Assembly (NCBI RefSeq): GCF_002420705.1
Contig: NZ_DIIM01000004.1
Span: 54,987-118,986, forward strand
DNA from: Sphingobacterium sp. UBA5670
Lineage (GTDB): Bacteria; Bacteroidota; Bacteroidia; Sphingobacteriales; Sphingobacteriaceae
Reading direction: 5' to 3'
DNA length: 64,000 nucleotides
Position 1 is the first letter of the stretch. Every line of letters begins with the position of its first letter. Below are positions 1-8,848 of the stretch, piece after piece. The notes beneath the pieces are model-generated. The model had not been told where the DNA came from. It did no database searches and saw nothing but the letters and a program-made list of their open reading frames with translations. The position numbers were made by a program, and so were the translations under genes.

Positions 1-339
1 TCAAGATACTACGATCAGAATGGTTTGTATAGAAGTGAGGAGGAACAAGGGTTGGTGAAGAATCACCGCAAGGAAGGAGAATGGTTAGAATTTAAATCAA
101 ATCAGTATGTGAATTTAGCGGAATATCCAGCATTAACAGATAATTATACTTATTTGGAAGCAACTTATAATAATGGATTGCCAATTGGAAAGTGGAATTA
201 TTATAAATTATTGCAAGAATATAATGCAGAAACTGGGGAGCCGATATTCCATACAAGAAAAAAGGGATCGCTGATTTATACCGAATTTTACGAAAATGGA
301 ATATTGGAAAAACGGGAATTTTATAGAGACGATAGATAA
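1..339 (+). CDS. C-terminal part of a MORN-type repeat protein (YwqK-like), cut by window edge
   Basis: The reading frame is open from base 1 to a TAA at 337-339, so the gene starts left of the window; ATG- or TTG-like codons near the edge are probably internal. The visible 112 residues contain repeating blocks of the type YNNGLPIGKWNYY and YENGILEKREFY, spaced about 20-50 residues apart, which resemble the MORN_2 repeats of the YwqK family common in Bacteroidota. No catalytic motif is visible. The function is unknown; the label antitoxin often given to this family is not supported by anything here. The next gene, 98 bp on, has its own operator-like palindrome, so this is probably a separate transcription unit. 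Confidence 0.6.
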   Translation, partial: SRYYDQNGLYRSEEEQGLVKNHRKEGEWLEFKSNQYVNLAEYPALTDNYTYLEATYNNGLPIGKWNYYKLLQEYNAETGEPIFHTRKKGSLIYTEFYENGILEKREFYRDDR

Positions 340-357
340 TCAGCATACTCAATTTTG

Positions 358-371
358 TGCAATCGATTGCA
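358..371. promoter_or_regulatory. Perfect 14-bp palindrome, LacI-type operator candidate
   Basis: TGCAATCGATTGCA is a perfect palindrome 66 bp upstream of the start of the glycoside-hydrolase-like gene at 438. The core GCAATCGATTGC recurs upstream of the alpha-L-fucosidase (47414) and, with one change, upstream of the M60-like peptidase (55929). Symmetry around a central CG and the association with carbohydrate genes suggest a LacI-family site. That is inference, since no LacI gene lies in this window. Confidence 0.5.
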
Positions 372-437
372 TTGCAAAAACTTTTCTCCAAGTTGTTTAA
401 ATCCCCTATATTTCACTCTCCAATTCGTCGATAAACC

Positions 438-2621
438 ATGAGATTTAAGTTATTTCTATCAGCACATACCCTTGCACTAATCCTTGTAGGCTCAGGCAAT
501 GGATTTGCACAGACCAAAGAACCCGAACCGCGTGATTGGATAATGTGTCGATCAGGCGAATATCAAGCACATATTGTCGCTAACGATCAAGATATTATAC
601 TTGAAAACGGACTTGTACGTCGCTCGTTTAAAATAAAACAAAATGCTTTTTGCTATGATTTTACAAACCTCGTTACAGGACAGCAGCTTATCCGTGCTGT
701 ACAACCTGAAGCACAGCTGCAGCTTAATGGCAAATGGTATAATGTAGGTGGGGTCTATGGCCAAAAAGAACGCGCCTACCTGAGACCAGAATGGATGAAT
801 GATTTTACAGCCAGTGATGAAGACTTCATCTTTGTAAACTATGAAGTTCGTGATCTGGATCCACTCTTGAATTGGAAGGGTGAAAAATGGTGGGCCACCA
901 ATAAGTCCGCGGCTAAGGGGAAGGTGTTGATATTCAGTTATGCTAGTCCCAAGACATCAGGCCTGTCAGGGATAACTGTAGAAGTTCATTATGCCATTTA
1001 CGATGATATTCCGCTGATCAGCAAATGGGTAACCGTAAAGAATTATAATAATCAGGAAGTACAGATCAATCAGGTTATCCACGAAAAACTGGCATTGGTC
1101 GAGGAAGAAAGCGCTGTAGTCGGTTCTGTTGAAGACATGAAAAAACAGCATGGTTTGTATGTTGAGAGCAACTTTGCTTTTAACAACTCGATGCGCTACC
1201 ATCTGAGCGATCAGTCATTGCATTGGAAGGCTGACTCTGCCTATACCTCCCAGGTAAATTACGACTACAAAACTCCAGCTATTATGGAAGTATATCCGAA
1301 GCTTGGCATAGGTATCAAATTGCAGCCGAAAGATGACTTCGTATCTATTCGTTCTTGGGAACTATTGATGGATAGTTATGACCGTGAACGCAGAGGTCTC
1401 GCTATCCGAAAAATGTATCGTACAATTGCGCCATGGACTACGGCTAATCCCATATTTATGCACCTCGTCAGTAAAACAGACGATCAGGTATATACAGCTA
1501 TTGATCAATGTGCTGCTACTGGATATGAAGCCCTTATATTAAGCTTTGGAAGCCACGTCAATATGGAGGATACCACAGCGGCAAACCTTTCAAATCTCAA
1601 AAAAATAGCTGATTATGCCCATCATAGAAACGTTAAAATTGGTGCTTACTCCTTGTTCAGTTCACGTAAAATAAGTGAAGCTGACGATGTGATTAACCCC
1701 AAGACAGGTAAAACAGGTGGTGCCTTCTTTGGGAATGCGCCATGTTTTGGTTCTGTATGGGGAATAGGCTACACAAAACGTATTAAAACATTCTTTGAAA
1801 AAACTGGTTTTGATATCTGGGAAAATGATGGTCCTTTTCCGGGTGATCAATGTGCCTCGACCAGTCATCCCGGTCACCATGGCCTTGAAGACAGTCAATG
1901 GGTACAATTTAATATGCAAAAAGAACTTTATCACTGGCTCAATGCTCGTGGAGTTTATATAAATTCGCCGGATTGGTATTTTCTGGACGGTTCGAACAAG
2001 ACGGGGTTGGGGTATCGTGAGGTGAATTTTTCACTTCCTCGTGAAAACCAGCGCATACTCAACCGTCAGAATATCTTCGATGCACTTTGGGAGGAGAATC
2101 CATCGATGGCATGGGGCTTTGTGCCGTTAACAGCCTATCAAGGTGGAGGCAAAGACGCTGTATTAGAGCCGCTCCATGCACATAGGGAAGACTACAAGCA
2201 ACTCATGATGCAATATTACGGTGCTGGAGTCCAAGCCTGTTACCGAGGTCCGCGTCTGTACGACAGCGAAAAAACCAAAGAGACTGTTATTGATGTTATT
2301 CAATGGTATAAAAAATATCGGACGATCCTAAACTCAGACCTGATCCATCTTCGTCGGGCCGACGGGAGGGACTGGGATGGCTTTTTACATGTTAACGCAA
2401 CTGAAACAGGATTCAAAGGGCTTGGTATGCTATTCAATCCATTGAAAACCGCGATTACGCGAACGATAAAACTTCCATTGTACTACACAGGATTAACCGG
2501 TCGAGCTAAAATAGACTTTGATGATAAATCGACCAAAGAAGTATCCCTAGATCGTGAATCAAAAGCAACGCTAAGCATTACTATCCCAGCAGAAAGTTAT
2601 CGCTGGTTTACAGTAGAATAA
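438..2621 (+). CDS. Secreted glycoside-hydrolase-like protein with alpha-galactosidase-type TIM barrel
   Basis: 727 residues with a signal peptide (hydrophobic stretch about residues 5-22, likely cut after GFAQ), so it is exported. The N-terminal 300 residues look like a beta-rich sugar-binding or supersandwich domain. The middle resembles the (beta/alpha)8 barrel of the GH27/GH36 clan, with acidic loops at FDIWENDGPFPGD and SPDWYFLDG; one of these aspartates would be the nucleophile if the analogy holds. The C-terminus is a small beta domain. I cannot assign a GH family or substrate from motifs alone. It stands alone without SusC/SusD partners, and the palindrome at 358 suggests shared control with the fucosidase and M60-like genes. 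The ATG at 438 directly precedes the signal peptide. Confidence 0.6.
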   Translation: MRFKLFLSAHTLALILVGSGNGFAQTKEPEPRDWIMCRSGEYQAHIVANDQDIILENGLVRRSFKIKQNAFCYDFTNLVTGQQLIRAVQPEAQLQLNGKWYNVGGVYGQKERAYLRPEWMNDFTASDEDFIFVNYEVRDLDPLLNWKGEKWWATNKSAAKGKVLIFSYASPKTSGLSGITVEVHYAIYDDIPLISKWVTVKNYNNQEVQINQVIHEKLALVEEESAVVGSVEDMKKQHGLYVESNFAFNNSMRYHLSDQSLHWKADSAYTSQVNYDYKTPAIMEVYPKLGIGIKLQPKDDFVSIRSWELLMDSYDRERRGLAIRKMYRTIAPWTTANPIFMHLVSKTDDQVYTAIDQCAATGYEALILSFGSHVNMEDTTAANLSNLKKIADYAHHRNVKIGAYSLFSSRKISEADDVINPKTGKTGGAFFGNAPCFGSVWGIGYTKRIKTFFEKTGFDIWENDGPFPGDQCASTSHPGHHGLEDSQWVQFNMQKELYHWLNARGVYINSPDWYFLDGSNKTGLGYREVNFSLPRENQRILNRQNIFDALWEENPSMAWGFVPLTAYQGGGKDAVLEPLHAHREDYKQLMMQYYGAGVQACYRGPRLYDSEKTKETVIDVIQWYKKYRTILNSDLIHLRRADGRDWDGFLHVNATETGFKGLGMLFNPLKTAITRTIKLPLYYTGLTGRAKIDFDDKSTKEVSLDRESKATLSITIPAESYRWFTVE

Positions 2622-2660
2622 ACGAAATATTGAAGGCTTATACCTTATTTTTTTTTATTA

Positions 2661-2699
2661 TAACGCACTAGCTGTAAATATCTCACAGATAGTGCGTTA
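2661..2699. terminator. Hairpin between convergent genes
   Basis: TAACGCACTA (2661-2670) pairs perfectly with TAGTGCGTTA (2690-2699), with a further CTGT/ACAG pairing inside. It sits 40 bp after the glycoside-hydrolase-like gene and 25 bp before the end of the convergent SDR gene. A T-run lies before it and an A-run after it, so the stem may extend by A/U pairs; no clean downstream U-tract is present. Confidence 0.45.
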
Positions 2700-2724
2700 A
2701 AAAATATATTATACTCCCCTTAAA

Positions 2725-3609
2725 TTATATAGCAATTTTACCTCCGGTTATAGCCAATGTAGCGCCGGCTATATAGCTGCTCTCTTCGGAAGCTAAGAAG
2801 ACATAGGCTGGCGCAATTTCTGCGGGTTGGGCTGGTCTTTTAATTGGGCTGTCCTTACCAAAATTCTCCGGTTCAGGCATTGTCGAAGGAATTAGAGGCG
2901 TCCATACAGGGCCCGGTGCTACAGCATTCACGCGAATACCTTTGTCTTGTTCGAGGAGCATTTGCGCAAGATTAGCCGTAAAGTTCTGAATTGCGCCTTT
3001 GGTGGCAGCATAGTCTAATAGAACGGCATTAGGATGGTAGGAGTTGACAGATGCTGTATTAATAATGGAACTTCCCGGCAGCATATGCGGGACTGCTGCT
3101 TTCGACAAATAGAACATACTCCGAATATTTGTTTCAAAAGCACAATCCCACTCCGCTGCAGTAAGCTCATCCAAGGTCTTGTGTGCCATTTGGTAAGCCG
3201 CGTTATTCACCAAAATATCTAGACCTCCAAGTTCATATATCGCACTATCAATCAATTTATTACAATATTTTTCATCGCGAAGATCTCCCTTAGATAGAAT
3301 CGCTTTACGACCTTCCTTTTTTATTAGGCGTATTGTTTCATTAGCATCTTCATCTTCAATGTCGTAGCCGTAACTGATGACCAAATCGGCACCTTCGCGT
3401 GCATAAGCGATTGCTATTGCACGGCCTATACCCGAATCTGCTCCTGTAATAATAGCTTTTGCGCCATTCAATTTACCATGACCGATATAGCTTTCTTCAC
3501 CATGATCAGCTTTTGGTTTCATTTCAGATTCCGTTCCAGGAACTTCCTGCTTCTGCTTTGGAAATGGCGGTACAGGATATTTCGAGTGTGGATTTTTAAA
3601 CTGTCTCAT
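2725..3609 (-). CDS. SDR family oxidoreductase (YghA / GSP39 type)
   Basis: 294-residue short-chain dehydrogenase/reductase. Visible are the cofactor loop TGADSGIG (55-62), NNAA (135-138) and the catalytic set Ser187, Tyr200 and Lys204 in YAATK. The N-terminal extension rich in Pro and Lys (PPFPKQKQEVPG) is typical of E. coli YghA and Bacillus general stress protein 39, NAD(P)-dependent oxidoreductases of unclear natural substrate. I chose the ATG at 3609; a longer frame to 3783 adds 58 residues of poor sequence and would overlap the divergent acetyltransferase gene. Convergent with the upstream gene; probably monocistronic. Confidence 0.85.
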   Translation of the reverse strand: MRQFKNPHSKYPVPPFPKQKQEVPGTESEMKPKADHGEESYIGHGKLNGAKAIITGADSGIGRAIAIAYAREGADLVISYGYDIEDEDANETIRLIKKEGRKAILSKGDLRDEKYCNKLIDSAIYELGGLDILVNNAAYQMAHKTLDELTAAEWDCAFETNIRSMFYLSKAAVPHMLPGSSIINTASVNSYHPNAVLLDYAATKGAIQNFTANLAQMLLEQDKGIRVNAVAPGPVWTPLIPSTMPEPENFGKDSPIKRPAQPAEIAPAYVFLASEESSYIAGATLAITGGKIAI

Positions 3610-3773
3610 ATTTTCTATTTTTGTTGAAATATTGTTATCTGCTGAACAGCCCTTAAGATGGAATCGTTCATAAAAATTCAAATCATCAAGTAGCATGTTC
3701 AATTGATAGATTGCAATAATCAGATATGGAGTGTAATATTTAAGTAACCTTATTGTAACTGGAAATTTTAAGT

Positions 3774-4241
3774 ATGGGAACAATCATCAGACAGGCGCAG
3801 GAAAGTGAAGTCGATGCATTAATCGAATTTGAACAGGGCATTGTTGAAGCAGAGCGACCTTTTGACAATACATTGAGAGAAGGTCAAATTCATTATTATG
3901 ATCTCTTAGAACTGATCAAGTCCGAGGAAGCAGAAGTCCTCGTTGCAGTTGTTGAAGATCAACTTGTCGGATCAGGGTATGCTAAGTTATTGGATGCTAA
4001 ACCTTATCAGAAATATAAAAAGTATGCCTATCTAGGTTTTATGTATGTTAAACCGACATACCGAGGTCAAGGCGTTAACAAATTAATTCTAGAGAGATTG
4101 ATAAGCTGGGCCAAAGAAAGAAATATCTCGGAAGTTAGGCTACAGGTTTATGATGAGAATACCATCGCAAAAAATGCTTATCGCAAAGTTGGATTTAAGC
4201 CCAATTTATTGGAGATGCGGATGGAAATCGACGGCCAATGA
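3774..4241 (+). CDS. GNAT family N-acetyltransferase
   Basis: 155 residues with the GNAT fold. The acetyl-CoA loop reads YRGQGVN (R/Q-x-x-G-x pattern) after the strand AYLGFMYVKP, followed by the late motif NAYRKVGFKP. The substrate cannot be predicted. The gene diverges from the SDR gene with 164 bp between starts and ends at a strong bidirectional terminator. Confidence 0.85.
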   Translation: MGTIIRQAQESEVDALIEFEQGIVEAERPFDNTLREGQIHYYDLLELIKSEEAEVLVAVVEDQLVGSGYAKLLDAKPYQKYKKYAYLGFMYVKPTYRGQGVNKLILERLISWAKERNISEVRLQVYDENTIAKNAYRKVGFKPNLLEMRMEIDGQ

Positions 4242-4264
4242 GAAAACAGCATTAAGCATATGAG

Positions 4265-4300
4265 AAAAAAGAGCCCATTTAAAAATGGGCTCTTTTTTCT
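4265..4300. terminator. Bidirectional intrinsic terminator
   Basis: AAAAAAGAGCCCATTT faces AAATGGGCTCTTTTTT with a very short loop, giving a GC-containing stem flanked by A and T runs on both strands. It lies between the convergent acetyltransferase and DUF6090 genes and can serve both. Confidence 0.85.
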
Positions 4301-4339
4301 AAAAGCGTACTGCGCTGCTCTTATTGACAGTTGTTTTCA

Positions 4340-5062
4340 TTAACTATTATGTTCTATTTCCTCAATAATTTCTTTGGCTGATTTGATTACTTTTTCATTT
4401 AGTTGAATAACCATATCTGCCTGAGAAGCAGCATTCATAAGAATTCCCTTTACTTTTGGGGAAGCATTAATTGCTCTGTACATTATGTCAGGATTTGCAT
4501 TCGCATTTGGCACTGCTACCAATTCATCCGCAAGCTTAAAAACGAGAGAATTGTAGTATGTCTGCCAGTCGTCTTTTGCTGGAACTGTTGTTTGATAATA
4601 TTCCAAAATTCCTGTTTTTAATTTCCGATCCTTGATTAGACCAATTTTCCCACTGGAGCGAAATCCTTCATAATTTCCAGTATTTCTGATTTTGAAAATA
4701 GGATTGAGATTCATCTTGATACGATCAATTAGATTAACTTTAGCCAGGCTGTCAATTTTTTGCTGATTTAGATTTCCATAAAATTTACAGCCTTCAGACG
4801 TATATGCAAGATATGAATTCTGTTTCTCTAAATCTTTGACATCTTTTTCTAGATCAACTTTAAGGTCTTCCAAAAATTCTTTTACTTCTTGTTGCTCATG
4901 TCGATGTTCACTCCAACCATGAAGCCAGATGGATAAGGATACCGCAAAAACAATAATAAAAATCTCTATGGAAATTTCTTTCAATTTTTCACCAAGACTA
5001 TGTTTTGGCTCTTTCGCAGTTTTGTAAATTTTCTTTGTATGCTTAATAATTTCGTCTTGCAT
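4340..5062 (-). CDS. DUF6090-type membrane-anchored protein
   Basis: 240 residues. The N-terminus reads LGEKLKEISIEIFIIVFAVS, with one transmembrane helix at about residues 30-48, then a charged helix (HEQQEVKEFLEDLKVDLEKD). This layout is characteristic of the Bacteroidota DUF6090 family, small inner-membrane proteins of unknown function. The remainder is predicted helical and soluble, with no catalytic motif. Single gene between a bidirectional terminator and a 132-bp AT-rich gap. The family assignment rests on the N-terminal signature. Confidence 0.65.
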   Translation of the reverse strand: MQDEIIKHTKKIYKTAKEPKHSLGEKLKEISIEIFIIVFAVSLSIWLHGWSEHRHEQQEVKEFLEDLKVDLEKDVKDLEKQNSYLAYTSEGCKFYGNLNQQKIDSLAKVNLIDRIKMNLNPIFKIRNTGNYEGFRSSGKIGLIKDRKLKTGILEYYQTTVPAKDDWQTYYNSLVFKLADELVAVPNANANPDIMYRAINASPKVKGILMNAASQADMVIQLNEKVIKSAKEIIEEIEHNS

Positions 5063-5194
5063 TTTACAGCTTTAAGTTAATATAGAGGTGATTTTGTCAA
5101 ATATTGGTGCTAACACACAAATATGCAAAAGTTTGGCAAAACACACAAATTAATAACTTGCCAATTATAAGTTTTAGAATAAAAATTGACAAGT

Positions 5195-5920
5195 TTACCA
5201 TAACAAACTGAGCAATGTCAATGCATTTTTTGTAGCAAAGGCGTTTTGGTCATTATCGAAAAAGAGATACACATCTTTTCCTTCTGTCTGCCAAGCGAGG
5301 CAATTCTCTGCCCACTTAGTTAGCGCGGACTTTGAGTAACTCCCTTCGTACTTATCATCGGGCCCATGTAAACGTATATAGACAAAGTCAGAAGTTATAA
5401 TAGACGGACTTTGATATCCCGCTAAATTATAAATGCAATAAGCACATCTGTATTGTTCCAACAAGTTATATATCTCCGAAGTATTCCAACTGTGGTCCCT
5501 AAATTCGAAAGTGAAACGAACAGTTCGCGGCAATAATTGTAAAAAATCTCGCAATCTCTCCGCATTTACTTTCCATCGAGGGGGTAACTGGAACAGAACA
5601 GGACCCAATTTGCTTTTTAAGCACTTAGCATGATCCAGGAAATCATCGATACTCTTTCCATTGACTTTAAGCTTTTTCATATGGCTAATGAATCGACTTC
5701 CCTTTATGGCAAAAATGAAATCATCTGGAAGTTCCTTTCGCCAATTTTCAAAGGTTTCCTTTGTTGGTAATTTATAAAAAGAATTATTAATTTCAACAGT
5801 CGAAAACATATTTGCTAAATATGCGAGCTGTTCGGATTGTTTGATATCTTTTGGATAAAAATCCTTCCAATGTTTATAATGCCAACCTGACGTACCGATA
5901 TATATCTTTCCCGCTTTCAT
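5195..5920 (-). CDS. DUF72 domain protein (YecE family)
   Basis: 241 residues, full length for the family. Diagnostic stretches are IGTSGWHYKHWKDFYP at the N-terminus, FSTVEINNSFYKLP, FAIKGSRFISH, PVLFQLPP and the C-terminal VYLFFDNDQNAFATKNA. DUF72/YecE proteins adopt a TIM barrel; their function is not established. A perfect 18-bp inverted repeat 41 bp upstream (5961-5978) may be an operator for this gene. Confidence 0.9.
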   Translation of the reverse strand: MKAGKIYIGTSGWHYKHWKDFYPKDIKQSEQLAYLANMFSTVEINNSFYKLPTKETFENWRKELPDDFIFAIKGSRFISHMKKLKVNGKSIDDFLDHAKCLKSKLGPVLFQLPPRWKVNAERLRDFLQLLPRTVRFTFEFRDHSWNTSEIYNLLEQYRCAYCIYNLAGYQSPSIITSDFVYIRLHGPDDKYEGSYSKSALTKWAENCLAWQTEGKDVYLFFDNDQNAFATKNALTLLSLLW

Positions 5921-5960
5921 TTCAATCTTTTTTATAAAAGGACATCAACTAATTGCATTT

Positions 5961-5978
5961 AGTTCACAATAGTGAACT
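5961..5978. promoter_or_regulatory. Operator-like inverted repeat upstream of the DUF72 gene
   Basis: AGTTCAC-AATA-GTGAACT has perfect 7-bp arms with a 4-bp spacer. It lies in the 267-bp gap between the DUF72 gene (start 5920, minus strand) and the end of the acetyltransferase at 6188. Size and symmetry fit a dimeric regulator site; the regulator is unknown. Confidence 0.4.
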
Positions 5979-6187
5979 GATATACTGCATGTTAATAACT
6001 GAAACAAACTTTTGCTCGCAAAAAAACTAAAAACTCATCAATATAAGTAAACGCCATTTAAACATAGCTATCAATTTAGTATATTTCAAATAGCCTCTTT
6101 TAGAACTTATTTTGGAGGGCCATTTTTGCATGAGTTTTTTGTTATTATTCTGTAACAGGTAATGGATACCTCATTCAAACTATTAGC

Positions 6188-6676
6188 CTAACTGTCCAGT
6201 CTATAAATAAATTCTTCAATTTCAGTTTGCCGTGCATTTGCAAAACCACGGTCTGTACCTATTTTAACAAAGCCGCAATTTTCCAATACTTTTTGAGAGC
6301 CTATGTTGTCAAAAGCTACACGCCCATAAATAGGACGGGTTGTTTCAAGCGAAAGAAAGTAGTTGAGTGCTCTTGTCGCAATACCCCGTCCCCAGAATTT
6401 TCGATCAATCCAATAGGTGATTTCGGCATCTTCTCCAATTAAAAACTTCGCTATACTTCCAACAATGGTACCATCAACTAGAATTGTTTGGTTGTTGATG
6501 CTTGGCTCAGTAAGAAATCTACCATATTTCTCAAGAAAAGCCTCCTTGTCTGAAGAGCTGGTTGAAGTAAAAGCGGCGAGATGATTTGCTTCTTCATCCA
6601 GTTGAAATTGATAATGTGTCTCTAAGTCAGTAAATATTGTCGGTCTAAGAGTAAGTTGAAAGTTAAGATTATCCAT
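6188..6676 (-). CDS. GNAT family N-acetyltransferase (RimJ/RimL-like)
   Basis: 162 residues. Features are LTLRPTIFTDLETHYQFQLD at the N-terminus, a TYWIDRKFWGRGIATRAL acetyl-CoA binding stretch and VLENCGFVKIG near the end, typical of Acetyltransf_3 (RimJ/RimL-like) enzymes. The substrate is unknown. I chose the ATG at 6676; the 17 residues upstream of it do not look like family sequence. Confidence 0.8.
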   Translation of the reverse strand: MDNLNFQLTLRPTIFTDLETHYQFQLDEEANHLAAFTSTSSSDKEAFLEKYGRFLTEPSINNQTILVDGTIVGSIAKFLIGEDAEITYWIDRKFWGRGIATRALNYFLSLETTRPIYGRVAFDNIGSQKVLENCGFVKIGTDRGFANARQTEIEEFIYRLDS

Positions 6677-6915
6677 GCTTTTGTATATTTTGGCAATAAC
6701 CGAATATACTGATAAATACCCGATCATACACTATTAAGCTCCTCCAAAAACTATAAATCTATCTCCCCGCTGATTTTCTAAAGCAAGTTAAAAGATTCCT
6801 TTATAGAACTTTTCTTCCCACAAAAAAATAGAGGATCATAGTTTATTTTAAACTGGCATCATATGCTAAATATAATTAATAAAAATATTTTGATAGAATT
6901 GGTTAGAGCATGAAA

Positions 6916-7293
6916 TTATTGTGGAGGTTCCTTGTTAATTATTCGATCAATATTTAATTTAATATCATCGAGATCAAAAGGTTTGGCAATAAAACCATCT
7001 GCTCCCATAGCACTGGCTACTGCTGCACCATCCACGCTAGCGGAAAGCACAATGATGGGTAAAGCGCTCAGCATATCGCTTTCGCGGATAATTCTTATCG
7101 CCTGATCTCCGGAAAGCAAAGGCATCCACAGATCGAGAAGCAGTAAGTCGGGCGAATGAAGTGTTATCTGCTCAACGAGCTTAATACTATTAGCTACAGT
7201 AAAAACAACGTACCCCTCTAATTCTAAATATAGTTCGAGCACTTCAAGTATTCCCTCATCGTCGTCACAAATCATTATTCGTTTAGTCTCCAT
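6916..7293 (-). CDS. Single-domain response regulator
   Basis: 125 residues forming one receiver domain and nothing else. Acidic pocket DDDEG (10-14), phospho-acceptor Asp54 in LLLDLWMP, Ser84 in VLSAS and Lys104 in IAKPFD are all present. With no output domain it probably acts by protein contact or as a phosphate shuttle. Its start overlaps the end of the LOV histidine kinase by 11 bp (ATG at 7293; an alternative ATG at 7302), so the two are translationally coupled and very likely cognate partners. Confidence 0.9.
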   Translation of the reverse strand: METKRIMICDDDEGILEVLELYLELEGYVVFTVANSIKLVEQITLHSPDLLLLDLWMPLLSGDQAIRIIRESDMLSALPIIVLSASVDGAAVASAMGADGFIAKPFDLDDIKLNIDRIINKEPPQ

Positions 7294-8848
7294 GTATTTC
7301 ATTTTTTTGCATAATAGGTAATGTAAAATTGAATGTAGCACCTTCACCGACCTCACTTTCCACCCATAAGGTGCCTTGATGATTGCTAATAATCTCGTGG
7401 GATACGTAAAGACCGATGCCCAAGCCTGGAAATTTCTTCTGTATATGACTTGCTCTATAAAATCGTTCAAAAATTTTCTGTTTATCGTGGTAGTTGATGC
7501 CCATACCGTAGTCCCGTATGGATACCTTTACAAAGTTGGCCACTATGCTGATGCTCACTTCGACTTTATTATGCTCGGGTGAGTACTTGATCGCATTGGA
7601 TAATAAATTATTGACAACCTGAATAATTTGTGCTTCGTCACCTTCAACAATTGCTTCGCTGCTTCCTATTAGGCATATGTTATGATCCGGAGTAGCATAG
7701 CTGATACTTTCGATGGCTTCCCGTATCACTCTGTCTATATCAATTGGTTCCATATGAAGTTCAATATTGCCAGACTGAATTTTGGACGTATCTAATAATC
7801 GTGTAATCAAAAGATTAAGACGATCGATGTAAGAAGACATTTTATCTAGTGTGCTAACAAACTTTGTATTGTGGTGTTCCGTACCGATTCGCTGTAAAAT
7901 CTGCACAAGCCCTTTGATCGTCGTAAGTGGTGTTTTCAATTCATGACTCGCTATTGATAAGAAGTCGTCCTTCCTTCTATCTAACTCTTTTTTTTCCGTA
8001 ATGTCTTCGATGGCGATGAGTATACGGTCTTTATAATGTCCTTCAAATTCTATACGGTAAGCATTGAGTAGCATAACTTTCCGGCCAATATGTGGAAACA
8101 CATGATCTACTTCATAATCCACAACAGGGTTATTTGTCGGAAGTATGTCCGTCAGAAGCTCTCTAAGCGTAGCAATATCCCATTGATGATTTCCTAATTC
8201 AAAGAGGGGTGTTCCAACAGTTTCTTCGGAAGACACTTTAAAAGAATTAAGAAAATGTTTATTTGCACTCAATACAATATAATTGGCATCTAGTACAACA
8301 AGGCTTTCTCTTACAGTTTCAATTATACTCGATAGGAACACTTCTTTGTCTCGCAGCTCTTTGGTACGCTGCTGTATTTTTAATTCTACAGAGTTTTTTT
8401 CTTCCCGAAGTTCGTGCTCCGACTTCTTACGTGCAGAAATATCATTCTGAACCCCAATAAAATGTGTCACAAAACCCTCATCATTTTTTACTGGAGAGAT
8501 AAAGAGTTCATTCCAAAAAAAAGTACCATCTTTTCGGTAGTTACGAATTTCTATCTTGCATTCCTCTCCACGAGAAATGCTTTCCTTCAACAATTGGCGT
8601 TCAGGCTGAGAACGATCTTGCCCTTGTAAAAAACGGCAATTATGGCCAATAATCTCATTGTGCGAATAGCCACTAATTGTTTCGAACGCTTTGTTACAAT
8701 AAATAATAGGGTTGTCAAATTGTGTATTGTCAGTGATAATAATACCTGAATAAGCAGAATTTAATGCTTTGAGATACAGATCAAGGTCATTGCTTTTACG
8801 ATGGAGGTATTGCTTTAACTGCGCTATATTTGAATCGTTTTTTGTCAT
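7283..8848 (-). CDS. LOV-domain sensor histidine kinase (putative blue-light receptor)
   Basis: 521 residues, soluble, no membrane segment. Residues about 30-138 form a LOV domain with the photoactive signature GHNCRFLQG (Cys71), flavin-contacting Asn103 (RNYRKDG) and Asn113 (FWNEL), and Gln134 (IGVQNDI), closely matching the pattern of Bacillus YtvA. A helical linker (about 140-170), a second PAS domain (about 171-285), HisKA with His302 in SIASHELKTPLTT, and HATPase_c (N-box NNLLSNAIKYSP, then DYGMGI and GLGIGLYVS) follow. In known LOV kinases blue light forms a Cys-FMN adduct that changes autophosphorylation. The ATG at 8848 is preferred over a GTG at 8866. The response regulator overlaps its end. 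Confidence 0.92.
   Translation of the reverse strand: MTKNDSNIAQLKQYLHRKSNDLDLYLKALNSAYSGIIITDNTQFDNPIIYCNKAFETISGYSHNEIIGHNCRFLQGQDRSQPERQLLKESISRGEECKIEIRNYRKDGTFFWNELFISPVKNDEGFVTHFIGVQNDISARKKSEHELREEKNSVELKIQQRTKELRDKEVFLSSIIETVRESLVVLDANYIVLSANKHFLNSFKVSSEETVGTPLFELGNHQWDIATLRELLTDILPTNNPVVDYEVDHVFPHIGRKVMLLNAYRIEFEGHYKDRILIAIEDITEKKELDRRKDDFLSIASHELKTPLTTIKGLVQILQRIGTEHHNTKFVSTLDKMSSYIDRLNLLITRLLDTSKIQSGNIELHMEPIDIDRVIREAIESISYATPDHNICLIGSSEAIVEGDEAQIIQVVNNLLSNAIKYSPEHNKVEVSISIVANFVKVSIRDYGMGINYHDKQKIFERFYRASHIQKKFPGLGIGLYVSHEIISNHQGTLWVESEVGEGATFNFTLPIMQKNEIHGD

Noticed and set aside
3610..3783. N-terminal extension of the SDR protein
   Set aside because: The 58 extra residues do not fit the family and would overlap the divergent acetyltransferase start.
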